A stretch of DNA of 23,146 nt, from positions 1-23,146 of IMG/VR virus record IMGVR_UViG_3300048109_000012; one strand, 5' to 3'. The DNA is from a virus. Position 1 is the first letter of the stretch, and each line of letters opens with the position of its first letter. The notes under the pieces were generated by a model, which was given only the letters and a program-made list of their open reading frames with translations, did not search any database and was not told where the DNA came from. Both the position numbers and the translations under genes were made by a program. Below, piece by piece: positions 14,811-21,809 of the stretch.

Positions 14811-14974
14811 TGTCTCTCCTTGACGTTTAAGTTCTCAATCTCCACATCATCTACATCATAGATAACATCTGTAATCAAGTCATGAATGTCTTGCTCATGA
14901 CTGTCTTCGTAGGATGATAGTATGTTATTATTCTTATCAACCTTCATAACAAAAGTAACACTAAACTTCTTCAT
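14807..14974 (-). CDS. Small acidic protein, 55 aa, function unknown
   Basis: ATG at 14974-14972 in ATGA overlap with the preceding stop, and TGA overlapping the mazG-like ATG (ATGA). AGGGAAG precedes the ATG. It fills exactly what would otherwise be a 160-bp hole in a block that has almost none. The product begins MKKFSVTFVMKVDKNNNILS and continues with an acidic stretch (SYEDSHEQDIHDLITDVIYD, then VDDVEIENLNVKERQ). The strand-helix-strand look fits a small DNA-mimic or regulatory fold, but no family is recognised. Confidence 0.8.
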   Translation of the reverse strand: MKKFSVTFVMKVDKNNNILSSYEDSHEQDIHDLITDVIYDVDDVEIENLNVKERQ

Positions 14975-15324
14975 GCGCTTCCCTGTGTCTTAGACCAGCG
15001 TGTAAGTGTAACTACATTATCGTCCACCTCATACTCCTTGTCTTCCTGTAACTCCTGCTCTGCTTCTGCATACTGATCAGGAAACATCTCCTGTAGAATG
15101 TCTTGACGTAGATCTGCAAAGTCTTCCCAAGAATCAGGGTAAAGCTCTAAGAACTTCTGTGCTGCAGACATAGTGAGTGCCTCATCAAGAGCAGCCCTCA
15201 TGCCATCCTCTGAACCAGCCGAACCAAAGACCATGCCAGTCTTGATACTGCCAGTCCACTCACCGTCCTCAACTACAGGAGATAATACAATAGCGATGTC
15301 ACCAGGTTTAATCTCATAAGCCAT
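14971..15324 (-). CDS. Conserved phage protein, 117 aa, function unknown
   Basis: The N-terminal half is beta-rich (KPGDIAIVLSPVVEDGEWTG, then SIKTGMVFG) and the C-terminal half is an acidic helix followed by VDDNVVTLTRWSKTQ. I recall similar 'KPGDIAIV...WTGS' proteins in marine phage genomes without assigned function. The ATG overlaps the endonuclease I stop by one base (TAATG) and the stop overlaps the next ATG (ATGA). No membrane segments, cysteines or obvious catalytic residues. Its fixed place after endonuclease I hints at a DNA-processing partner, weakly. Confidence 0.75.
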   Translation of the reverse strand: MAYEIKPGDIAIVLSPVVEDGEWTGSIKTGMVFGSAGSEDGMRAALDEALTMSAAQKFLELYPDSWEDFADLRQDILQEMFPDQYAEAEQELQEDKEYEVDDNVVTLTRWSKTQGSA

Positions 15325-15752
15325 TACTCTCTCCTCTTAACTTTGACACGTTGTTCTTTCATTCGCTTGCCTTTCTCTTTGAGCCACTCTTCTGGTATCA
15401 CACGATTAGCCCAGAGGAAACCCTTTTGATCACACCAATCGCAGTATCTACTCTTGGCTCCCTTGTATAGCCTTGAATTAGCATTACTAAATACAAAACG
15501 AATATCTAGTGTAGGATGCTGACGCTGTATCTCTATGTGTTTACGTCTATCTGCAGCAGAAAACAACCCCTTCATCTCAATTATTATGCCGTTGTCTAGC
15601 TCAAAGTCTGGTGTGTATGTACGATACTTTAGATCCTCCCACTCTATCTTTAGCTTTTCATAGGCTACAATCTTCTGCCTATCCTTGAGGTATGCAGCGG
15701 CCTCAACTTCAAGACCACTGCGATACAGGCGAGAGTTGTGTCTTCTAGCCAT
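15324..15752 (-). CDS. Endonuclease I (T7 gp3-type Holliday junction resolvase), 142 aa
   Basis: Near full-length match to T7 gp3 from memory. RSGLE carries Glu15, YTPDFELDNGIIIEMKG carries Asp49, Glu59 and Lys61, with the same spacing as T7 Glu20/Asp55/Glu65/Lys67. QHPTLDIRFVFS, LYKG, a C-x2-C (CDWC) region and IPEEWLKEK follow in the T7 order. It acts as a dimer to cut branched DNA, resolving junctions and, in T7, helping to break down host DNA. It overlaps the nuclease gene upstream by 8 nt. The extreme C-terminus is basic (KGKRMKEQRVKVKRRE), suited to DNA binding. Confidence 0.93.
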   Translation of the reverse strand: MARRHNSRLYRSGLEVEAAAYLKDRQKIVAYEKLKIEWEDLKYRTYTPDFELDNGIIIEMKGLFSAADRRKHIEIQRQHPTLDIRFVFSNANSRLYKGAKSRYCDWCDQKGFLWANRVIPEEWLKEKGKRMKEQRVKVKRRE

Positions 15753-16614
15753 TAAGATACTCAGGTGCTACGTAAGTATAGTCTACCTCTTGTGGGTTCT
15801 TAGACTTACTAGGGATGCTTGGGCGTGGCTGCAAGTTAGTGTGACACTTATGCTTGAAGCTACAGAACTTACACCCTGAGGGTAACACCCAGTTGCCTGT
15901 CTTCTTACGGTAGAATGTTTCTTCTACTGGCTCGTAGCAACGCTCAAAGGGTTCATCGTTATCTATGTAGTCTACAAGAGCTTGGATGTCAGCGAGTACT
16001 GCTTCCTTATCCACTCCCTCAGAGGCGTCTACATACTTGAATTGCCCGTTTGCTTTGTTGACTACCCACCAGCCACCTACCTCTTTCCCTGCGCCCTCTG
16101 CGTAGCCCACAAGCTGTGCTACGTAGCCAAAGCTATCACCCTGTGCAAGGGTATCAAAGGATGCAAACTTGTTATCGTATGACCAAGGTGAGGCAGACTT
16201 AACATCGTCAATGCGCCCATCCATCTCCATGTCATACTCACCCTTGATCTCCTGACCGTGAGGTAACTTGAGTGTAACCTTGTCATTGTCCTTGAACTCT
16301 ACACCAGCAGAGCGGAGGACTCCCTTGAACACAGCCTCAACAATATCGCCAAGGATCATGTTCATTAGGAACGCAGGAGGGAAGGGTGTCTTGTCTTCTG
16401 GATCGTTCTTCTCAAACCATAGCTGACACTTAGGCTTACCAATGTTAGACATACGTAAGCGGAAATTGTCACGAGGGCCACTATCAAACTGCTTATACAA
16501 CGCAGCTTCAACATCGGAGGCGACTTGTTTAGCCACCTCCTCTGTCATAGTAGACTCACCAGCCATAGCCTTCTGTAAGAAGTTGAAGACTTTTAATTCA
16601 GCTGGATGATTCAT
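15745..16614 (-). CDS. Cas4/RecB-like PD-(D/E)XK nuclease with 4Fe-4S motif, 289 aa
   Basis: Catalytic pattern: GDIVEAV with Glu93, MDGRIDDVKS with Asp132, Asp137 and Lys139, and QLVGY with Gln167/Tyr171 (the QxxxY motif of RecB/Cas4-type exonucleases). Four cysteines match the Cas4/AddB iron-sulphur layout: Cys63 early, then Cys248-x2-Cys251-x5-Cys257. It is probably a 5'-3' exonuclease or endonuclease working in recombination, occupying the genomic place where T7 has its gp6 exonuclease. No CRISPR array or cas genes are near, so 'Cas4' refers only to the fold. It starts in TAATG overlap with the ssb candidate and ends overlapping endonuclease I. Confidence 0.88.
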   Translation of the reverse strand: MNHPAELKVFNFLQKAMAGESTMTEEVAKQVASDVEAALYKQFDSGPRDNFRLRMSNIGKPKCQLWFEKNDPEDKTPFPPAFLMNMILGDIVEAVFKGVLRSAGVEFKDNDKVTLKLPHGQEIKGEYDMEMDGRIDDVKSASPWSYDNKFASFDTLAQGDSFGYVAQLVGYAEGAGKEVGGWWVVNKANGQFKYVDASEGVDKEAVLADIQALVDYIDNDEPFERCYEPVEETFYRKKTGNWVLPSGCKFCSFKHKCHTNLQPRPSIPSKSKNPQEVDYTYVAPEYLNG

Positions 16615-17489
16615 TAGCCCACCTCAATGAAGTCGTTATCAATGATGTCCTTAACGACTGCAGCGTCTTCGTCAGAGATACCAGCACCATTGCGCTCATT
16701 GTGTAGATCCAGAACCTTACCGTTCATATATTCTACAAGCTCAATGAAGTCCTTGAGTGTGTCATTGTCACTGTCAGACAGATCAACACTGCTTCCAAGC
16801 TTAGCTTCGATCTTACCAAACTTAGCACCAGTAGGGATGCTGTCCTCTACCCCAGACAATTTGATGGTAGACATGATAGGCAGCAGGTTCTTACGACTAA
16901 GACCATTCAGTACAGCATCAATGCTCTTGAGTGAGTCACGGTTCTTAACGTCCATGACCACAGGCACATCAGTGTAGTTACCTGTCACTGCCTCACCCTT
17001 GTCATTCACAGGGTTGTCTAGTGTTACTGTACCAAAGAATACCTTAACACGTTTGACTGAGCGCATGATCTGCTTGGTAGCCTCAGGCAATGATTGGAAG
17101 TCATCAATGTAACCTGTAGGACGCCCCAAGTTAAAGCCACCAATGCTATCCTTTAGATCGCCATTGAGTGAGTTAGACATGACGGACTTCTCCATCTCTT
17201 CTGTCTCACTGTTCCAGCGTTGCCACTGATTGCGCTGGGCAAAGACACGGAAGGTGACACCATTGCTATACACCTTATCATCACCCTGTGTCAGAGTGAA
17301 TGCACCTACAGGTACAACCTCTGTCTTGATTGTCTTGCCATTAAACTCCACCTCACCCATGATAGGCTGATGGATCATACCGACACGTGCAATAGATGGT
17401 GTGGACTGTTGGCTAGGTGTAGAAGACACACCCATAAGTTCAGCCATAGACTGTCCACGATCTGTTGCAATTTGTAGTTCGTTGCTCAT
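16614..17489 (-). CDS. Candidate single-stranded DNA-binding protein, 291 aa
   Basis: The first gene after the promoter at 17525-17552, with AAAGGA about 8 nt before the ATG. The body is beta-rich (GEVEFNGKTIKTEVVPVGAF, VYSNGVTFRVFAQRNQWQRW), which would suit an OB fold. A long stretch with Asp/Glu follows, ending ISDEDAAVVKDIIDNDFIEV. Acidic tails with an aromatic residue near the end are typical of phage SSBs such as T7 gp2.5. Position between polA and the nuclease/endonuclease I pair is where T7-like phages keep gp2.5-like functions. No catalytic motif is seen. I cannot name the family with certainty, so the role is inferred from context. Confidence 0.6.
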   Translation of the reverse strand: MSNELQIATDRGQSMAELMGVSSTPSQQSTPSIARVGMIHQPIMGEVEFNGKTIKTEVVPVGAFTLTQGDDKVYSNGVTFRVFAQRNQWQRWNSETEEMEKSVMSNSLNGDLKDSIGGFNLGRPTGYIDDFQSLPEATKQIMRSVKRVKVFFGTVTLDNPVNDKGEAVTGNYTDVPVVMDVKNRDSLKSIDAVLNGLSRKNLLPIMSTIKLSGVEDSIPTGAKFGKIEAKLGSSVDLSDSDNDTLKDFIELVEYMNGKVLDLHNERNGAGISDEDAAVVKDIIDNDFIEVG

Positions 17490-17524
17490 TTCTATATCCT
17501 TTTAATAGAGTCAAAGAGTACCTA

Positions 17525-17552
17525 GTTATACACTACACGTCTACTGTGTCAA
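17525..17552 (-). promoter_or_regulatory. Sigma70-type promoter in the polA-ssb gap
   Basis: On the - strand TTGACA (17552-17547) is a perfect -35 box, followed by a 16-bp spacer and TATAAC (17530-17525), five of six bases of a -10 box. The start of transcription would fall near 17518, about 29 nt before the ssb-candidate ATG at 17489, leaving room for AAAGGA. The -35 lies in the last codons of polA. The position, in the only sizeable gap of the - strand block, supports function. Confidence 0.72.
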
Positions 17553-19581
17553 GCCAATTAGGCCCAATCTTAGCTTCTAATAGTAGTGGTACATTCATTC
17601 GTATTCCATACACTGACTCAACCAGATCAGTCAAGCCCTCATTCATATCCTGTATCATATTTAATACTTGCTCTCTCTCATTAGGGTGAACGTCAATAAC
17701 TGTAGAGTCATGTACGGTATTAACCAAGCAGGATTGCATAGGCTCAAGTCTCTTGTACATCTCATTGAGTACAACAGGAACTACGTCACCTGTAGCAAAG
17801 CCCTGCACTGGGTAATTCTTAATCATGGTAAAGTATGTCACGCTACCATTGTCTCTTCGTTGCACATCAGGGAAGGCGTACTGCCTGCCTGACACGTTAG
17901 TGATCTTATTGAAGCGTAGTGCCTCATCAGCCAGGTTCTTGTGCCAGTTAGCCACACCCTGATACTTCTCAGTGAAGTGTTTGTAGTAAGCCTCCTCCGC
18001 CTTGGATCTGCCATACCCTGTAGCCCCAAAGAGAGGTGCAAAGGTATGAGCCTTGGCTTCCTGACGTGACGTAGGCTGTCCCGCATCAGAGATAACCTGT
18101 GCAGTGTAGCTGTGTACGTCAAAGCCTGTGTTGATCTCTTCCATAGCAACTTCATCCTGAGCTAGGTATGCAGCCGTTCTAAATTCAAGCTGAGCAAAGT
18201 CAGCCTCACAGATCTCACCACCCTCCCACCGTGACACAAAGACCTTCTTCACAGGGAACGTACCACCACGAGGCATGTTCTGCATGTTAGGTTCCTTGCC
18301 ACTGAAACGTCCTGTCGCTGTGACACTCTGAGTGAGGGTAGCATGTAGGAAGCCATCGTCCTTAGAATAACGCTCAATGCCATCAACAAACGTAGAGATG
18401 TAGCTGCTGATAGCGTTGTACCGTTGTAGATCCTCTAAGAAAGACACTGCCTCATACTTCTTGTGTGTCTTAGCCGTAGCAATAAGCAGACCTAGCTTGT
18501 CCTTACTGGTGCTGAAACCATTAGCACTGACCCACTTCTTGTTAGGTGCAGAGAAACGCAGCCCAGCAATCTGTTCTGTGTTCTTGAGTTGAAACCCACG
18601 TGTGTCACAGTCCTTGCATTTGTTAGGCTTAGCGAACCTAGTGCCATCCTTCTTGGTCTTGTATGTTTTGCCCTCACCCTCACAGGTTGGGCAGGTGAAT
18701 GCCTTGGTGCGGTAGACGTGGCTGCTGTTGGCCTTGACTGCCGCCTTGTACTCATCAATGTTCTTGGTGAACTCGAACAGTTCAGCCCACTCTTTCTTAT
18801 TGTTCATGCGGCGGCTAAAGATAACCTGAGACATCTGTTCATTAGAGCCTAAGTTAATTGGTGTGTCACCCATGATCTCACGCACCTTGATGTGCAGTCG
18901 TGTCTCTAACTCAGAGCGTTCATCCTCAAACTCTACTCGAACATCTTGGAGCTTTTGAAGATCGACTTTGATTCCTGACATGTGCATTCGGGTAAGGGTT
19001 TTACAGGTGTCGAAGGTAACATCTCTGACTGTGTGAAGGGACTGACTTTCTGGCTGGGCATAGTCTCTCTCCAAGGCATGGAACAGTTCGCTAGTAGTAA
19101 GAATGTCAGACACGAGATAGTCAGTGAGCTGGGTGAGATCCGTTTCATTGGTGTTGATTCCTTTCTTTAGGCAATCACTGAGGTAGTCGCCCTTCTTTAC
19201 GTCTAGGTCACGCCGTTCTGCTATAAGCTTGAGAGACAGGGGTGCACCCTGCCCTCGCTGAAGTATATACTCTGCAAGCATGGTGTCATAGATCGCACCG
19301 TCATAGGTGTATCCACTCTCCCACAACCACATCAAGTCATGCCGTGCATTGTGCATGATTAACAGGGTAGTCATATCAAGCACCGCCTGAACAAGGTTAT
19401 GCCCAGCGCCTGATGTATCCTTGGCCTCTACATGATCTAGGTTTACCACGTGTAGTTCAGTGTGATCGTCAGCGTTCACCATGCCGATCTGCGTTAGGGT
19501 GTTACCTGGCTCAAAGGGATCGTTGTATATCTTCCCTTCCTTCCAAGTCACACTGTTCTCTACGTCTAGTACTAATCTCAT
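17533..19581 (-). CDS. polA: Family A DNA polymerase with 3'-5' exonuclease, 682 aa
   Basis: The phage replicative polymerase. Exonuclease motifs: LDVEN (Asp6, Glu8), HNARHDLMWL, and YLVSD. Polymerase motif A is EADFAQLEFR (catalytic Asp461), motif B is RQEAKAHTFAPLFGATGYG (Arg506, Lys510, Phe514), motif C is TVHDSTV (His624, Asp625, Ser626). Between the two halves, after NLGSNEQMSQVIF, is an inserted zinc ribbon (Cys297, Cys300, Cys322, Cys325). Phe514 stands at the E. coli Phe762 / T7 Tyr526 position. Ser626 replaces the usual Glu of the HDE motif. There is no separate 5'-3' exonuclease domain. GGAGAG precedes the ATG, and the gene follows the helicase by 9 bp. Confidence 0.96.
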   Translation of the reverse strand: MRLVLDVENSVTWKEGKIYNDPFEPGNTLTQIGMVNADDHTELHVVNLDHVEAKDTSGAGHNLVQAVLDMTTLLIMHNARHDLMWLWESGYTYDGAIYDTMLAEYILQRGQGAPLSLKLIAERRDLDVKKGDYLSDCLKKGINTNETDLTQLTDYLVSDILTTSELFHALERDYAQPESQSLHTVRDVTFDTCKTLTRMHMSGIKVDLQKLQDVRVEFEDERSELETRLHIKVREIMGDTPINLGSNEQMSQVIFSRRMNNKKEWAELFEFTKNIDEYKAAVKANSSHVYRTKAFTCPTCEGEGKTYKTKKDGTRFAKPNKCKDCDTRGFQLKNTEQIAGLRFSAPNKKWVSANGFSTSKDKLGLLIATAKTHKKYEAVSFLEDLQRYNAISSYISTFVDGIERYSKDDGFLHATLTQSVTATGRFSGKEPNMQNMPRGGTFPVKKVFVSRWEGGEICEADFAQLEFRTAAYLAQDEVAMEEINTGFDVHSYTAQVISDAGQPTSRQEAKAHTFAPLFGATGYGRSKAEEAYYKHFTEKYQGVANWHKNLADEALRFNKITNVSGRQYAFPDVQRRDNGSVTYFTMIKNYPVQGFATGDVVPVVLNEMYKRLEPMQSCLVNTVHDSTVIDVHPNEREQVLNMIQDMNEGLTDLVESVYGIRMNVPLLLEAKIGPNWLDTVDV

Positions 19582-19590
19582 GTGTCTCTC

Positions 19591-20811
19591 CTACGCACTG
19601 TATATTGAACGTGCGCCATCTAATACACAAGTAATCTTACCTTGGAAACCATTAAGTTTATTCTTGGCTAAGTTTAAGTAGCGCACAGGATCTTCATCCT
19701 CACCCTCTACCTGCTGTGTCTTACCAATGAGCAGCATCAAGTCAGCCTCTGCAGCCTTACCTGTCTTGCTGCCTTCCATCATAGACTGATTGAGATCTGC
19801 CTTACCCTCTGCTTCAGCACTCAACTGTGACATCCATATCACACAGCAGTCGTACTGCTTAGCAATGTTACGAGCATGGATGGCTGCAGCCTTGAGTGTG
19901 ATGTCGCTACGCTCACTCTTCATGTCAGCAAACTTGTCACCCATGTCAAGCACTACAATGTCAGGCTTCTCCTGTTTCACTACTGACTCAACCCATGCCA
20001 TTGTTTTACCTGTGCTTTCCTTGAACATAATGTTCTGACGTACAGGCTCATAACGCTTACGTGCTAGGGCTTGGTTCTCCCGCACCTCTTTCATTGTCAT
20101 GTTAGCAGAGGCACTGACGTACCGTGATGCTACACGTGTGTATGCTTCCTCGTTACAGAGGATAACACACTTAGCACCCTGATGTGCAAAGCCACTCTCT
20201 GCAGCAATGAGTGAGGCATGAAAGGATGTCTTGCCTGTGTTAGGACGTGCGCCCACTACAATGAGGTGGCCCCCACTCACACCCTCTACCCTACGAGCTA
20301 GGGATGGGATGTTAAATGACCAGCGTGACTCAAGAGCAGTCGCAGCTAGGATAGTATCTAGATCGTCAGCCTCCCAATCAACACGGAGGTTAGGTGTGAA
20401 GTCATCCTTGTAATCGTCAAGGATCTTACGCAGTGGCTCCAAGCTATTCTCTGTACCGTTAACGTAGTCAAAGCCAAGGTTAGCAACAACGTCACCTACG
20501 TAGTTCTGAAACAGCTGAGACAGTGTGTCCTGTGCTATCTCTGCCTTGATAGGTTCAGTCATCTCAATGCGTCTGAAGAGTGCATCCATGGCAGTCTTAG
20601 TGGCTGTTGTCATGCTCTTGTTCTGCACAGTGAATACAGCCTGTAGGTCTTGAACACTGAGGCTACCCTCATACGTCTCCATTGCAGCGTCTAGCGCCTG
20701 CTTGATGCCACGTGTGTCCTTACTAAAGATATGGTCAGGGCAGCGGATACCTTTGTGCTGCTCATAAAAGTCACGGTCTAGTAATGTTTTAATTAGTGCC
20801 AGTTCCATCAT
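19591..20811 (-). CDS. DnaB/T7 gp4-like replicative helicase, 406 aa
   Basis: A RecA-fold helicase that unwinds DNA ahead of the polymerase as a ring. The N-terminal half (about 1-165) is a helical linker domain. The C-terminal half has Walker A GARPNTGKTS (187-196, Lys194), then CNEEAYTRVASR (H1a-like Glu), Walker B IVVLDMGDKF, the H3 region CVIWMSQLSAEAEGK, and NKLNGFQGK near the end as the arginine/beta-hairpin region. Unlike T7 gp4 it has no primase part; the TOPRIM primase is a separate gene upstream at 22678. Two ATGs open the gene (20811 and 20808), and it overlaps the small membrane-protein gene by 23 nt. Confidence 0.93.
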   Translation of the reverse strand: MMELALIKTLLDRDFYEQHKGIRCPDHIFSKDTRGIKQALDAAMETYEGSLSVQDLQAVFTVQNKSMTTATKTAMDALFRRIEMTEPIKAEIAQDTLSQLFQNYVGDVVANLGFDYVNGTENSLEPLRKILDDYKDDFTPNLRVDWEADDLDTILAATALESRWSFNIPSLARRVEGVSGGHLIVVGARPNTGKTSFHASLIAAESGFAHQGAKCVILCNEEAYTRVASRYVSASANMTMKEVRENQALARKRYEPVRQNIMFKESTGKTMAWVESVVKQEKPDIVVLDMGDKFADMKSERSDITLKAAAIHARNIAKQYDCCVIWMSQLSAEAEGKADLNQSMMEGSKTGKAAEADLMLLIGKTQQVEGEDEDPVRYLNLAKNKLNGFQGKITCVLDGARSIYSA

Positions 20812-21001
20812 TGTCTTTCTCTCCTACAAAGATACGATATAATACTTCCAAGGCAATCAAAGGCCACAGGAAAGCAAACTTGATAGGGCCAGAGTTGTCC
20901 ATCTCCTCATCCTCTGGCTCTACCATATGGTATAATAAGGGTATGCCTAACACATACATTACGAATATGCCAGAGAAAAACCCTTGTCCTAGTTCATTCA
21001 T
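20789..21001 (-). CDS. Small two-helix membrane protein, 70 aa
   Basis: Two hydrophobic segments: about residues 8-25 (FFSGIFVMYVLGIPLLYH) and 41-58 (KFAFLWPLIALEVLYRIF), separated by an acidic loop (VEPEDEEMDNSG). This should give a hairpin with both ends on the same side. GAGAGG lies about 9 nt before the ATG, and the ATG overlaps the preceding stop (ATGA). It is placed directly before the helicase gene, overlapping it by 23 nt. No family is recognised; membrane docking of the replication complex, host-envelope modification or superinfection exclusion are possible. Confidence 0.75.
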   Translation of the reverse strand: MNELGQGFFSGIFVMYVLGIPLLYHMVEPEDEEMDNSGPIKFAFLWPLIALEVLYRIFVGEKDNDGTGTN

Positions 21002-21240
21002 ACTTGTGGCCTCTCAAATGTTATGTAGAACGCACCCTCTTTACTGTTATACGCTGCCATAATATCAACGAGTTGCTGGTGGCTCATGATAATCATCTGG
21101 TACGAACCCATGTCTGGTTCAAACTGTCGGATATATACATCACCATCATCACCTAAGATGACTTCAACATCCTCGTGCATATCATCCTGGTCTAGCGTTG
21201 TAATTACAGCAGCGTCTGATTCAAACTCAACTGTGTACAT
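20998..21240 (-). CDS. Small acidic conserved phage protein, 80 aa
   Basis: Beta-rich and acidic: MYTVEFESDAAVITTLDQDD, then VEVILGDDGDVYIRQF and QMIIMSHQQLVDIMAAYNS. The shape resembles small single-domain phage early proteins, but I cannot name a family. The start overlaps the end of the 42-aa gene by 14 nt and the stop overlaps the 70-aa gene (ATGA). No cysteines or membrane segment. Function unknown. Confidence 0.78.
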   Translation of the reverse strand: MYTVEFESDAAVITTLDQDDMHEDVEVILGDDGDVYIRQFEPDMGSYQMIIMSHQQLVDIMAAYNSKEGAFYITFERPQV

Positions 21241-21355
21241 CAGGTTGCTCCGCTACAAGAATGTTAACGTGAGCTACGTTACCTTCTACACGAGTGATGA
21301 CATACTCAAGCCCTGCCTTGGTGAGCAACAAACGTAATTGACCTACAGGTATCAT
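21227..21355 (-). CDS. Tiny protein, 42 aa, function unknown
   Basis: ATG at 21355-21353 in ATGA overlap with the DUF3310 stop, and TGA at 21229-21227 inside the next gene. AAAGGA lies about 8 nt before the ATG. The product starts MIPVGQLRLLLTKAGLEYVI and continues TRVEGNVAHVNILVAEQPDV. It has a helix-then-strand pattern with no cysteines or membrane helix. It accounts for the 111-bp interval between its neighbours, supporting a real gene. Confidence 0.75.
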   Translation of the reverse strand: MIPVGQLRLLLTKAGLEYVITRVEGNVAHVNILVAEQPDVHS

Positions 21356-21678
21356 GTCTTATCCTTTCCATCTAGATGTATCAAACGATCCAAGTACCAC
21401 TGTGACTTGAGTAGATCCTCTTGCTTGTTCTTGTAACGCCAGCGGTGTAGATACTTAGCAATGTTACCACGAAGGTAGCCTATGTATTCCTCTGTGGTTA
21501 GAAAGTCTTCAATGTAATCAATACATTCTATCTTACCCTTGCCATAATGTGCTGGGTTGTTAACGTTATCTGTTGTGTGCTCAGCTAACACTGCTTCACT
21601 AAACTCGTGGTCTCGCATTACGCTCTCCTTGTATGCTTTTTCTTCTGCTAATAGTTTCTTCCACTGGCTGTTAATCAT
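21352..21678 (-). CDS. DUF3310 protein (T7 gp1.7-related nucleotide kinase), 108 aa
   Basis: The start is set at 21678, where GGAGGAAGA stands directly upstream; the longer frame to 21705 has no ribosome-binding site. DUF3310 is recognised from NPAHYGKGKIECIDYIEDFL, then YLRGNIAKYLHRWRYKNKQE and DLLKSQWYLDRLI. In T7 the related gp1.7 phosphorylates dGMP and dTMP. The present protein is shorter (108 versus 196 aa) and keeps little beyond the DUF3310 domain, preceded by a charged 40-residue helix, so kinase activity is plausible but not established. It lies near thyX, whose product is dTMP. Confidence 0.88.
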   Translation of the reverse strand: MINSQWKKLLAEEKAYKESVMRDHEFSEAVLAEHTTDNVNNPAHYGKGKIECIDYIEDFLTTEEYIGYLRGNIAKYLHRWRYKNKQEDLLKSQWYLDRLIHLDGKDKT

Positions 21679-21809
21679 TCTTCCTCCAGACAGAAGCCAC
21701 ACCATGTGTCCTTGCTTGCATTACCACAGCTGACACACTTGCGCCACTTATTCTTTTCATCACGCTCTTGGGATGCCTTACGTTCTTCATCACTCATTGG
21801 TCTTATCAT
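21675..21809 (-). CDS. Tiny zinc-ribbon protein, 44 aa
   Basis: ATG at 21809 with GGGAG about 8 nt upstream; TGA at 21677-21675 overlaps the next ATG. It starts MIRPMSDEERKASQERDEKN and then carries CVSC and CGFC, two C-x2-C knuckles nine residues apart, which fit a small zinc ribbon, and ends in LEEE. A second ATG four codons on (MSDEE) is possible. The charged helix plus zinc ribbon suggests a nucleic-acid or RNA polymerase-binding adaptor, which is inference. Confidence 0.8.
   Translation of the reverse strand: MIRPMSDEERKASQERDEKNKWRKCVSCGNASKDTWCGFCLEEE

Noticed and set aside
15745-16614. Cas4-like gene as evidence for a CRISPR system
   Set aside because: No direct repeats with spacers and no other cas genes are present; Cas4-fold nucleases are common in phage recombination.
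16627-16977. 116-aa + strand open frame in the ssb-candidate gene
   Set aside because: Ser/Leu-rich shadow frame antisense to a gene with a good start, promoter and coupled neighbours.
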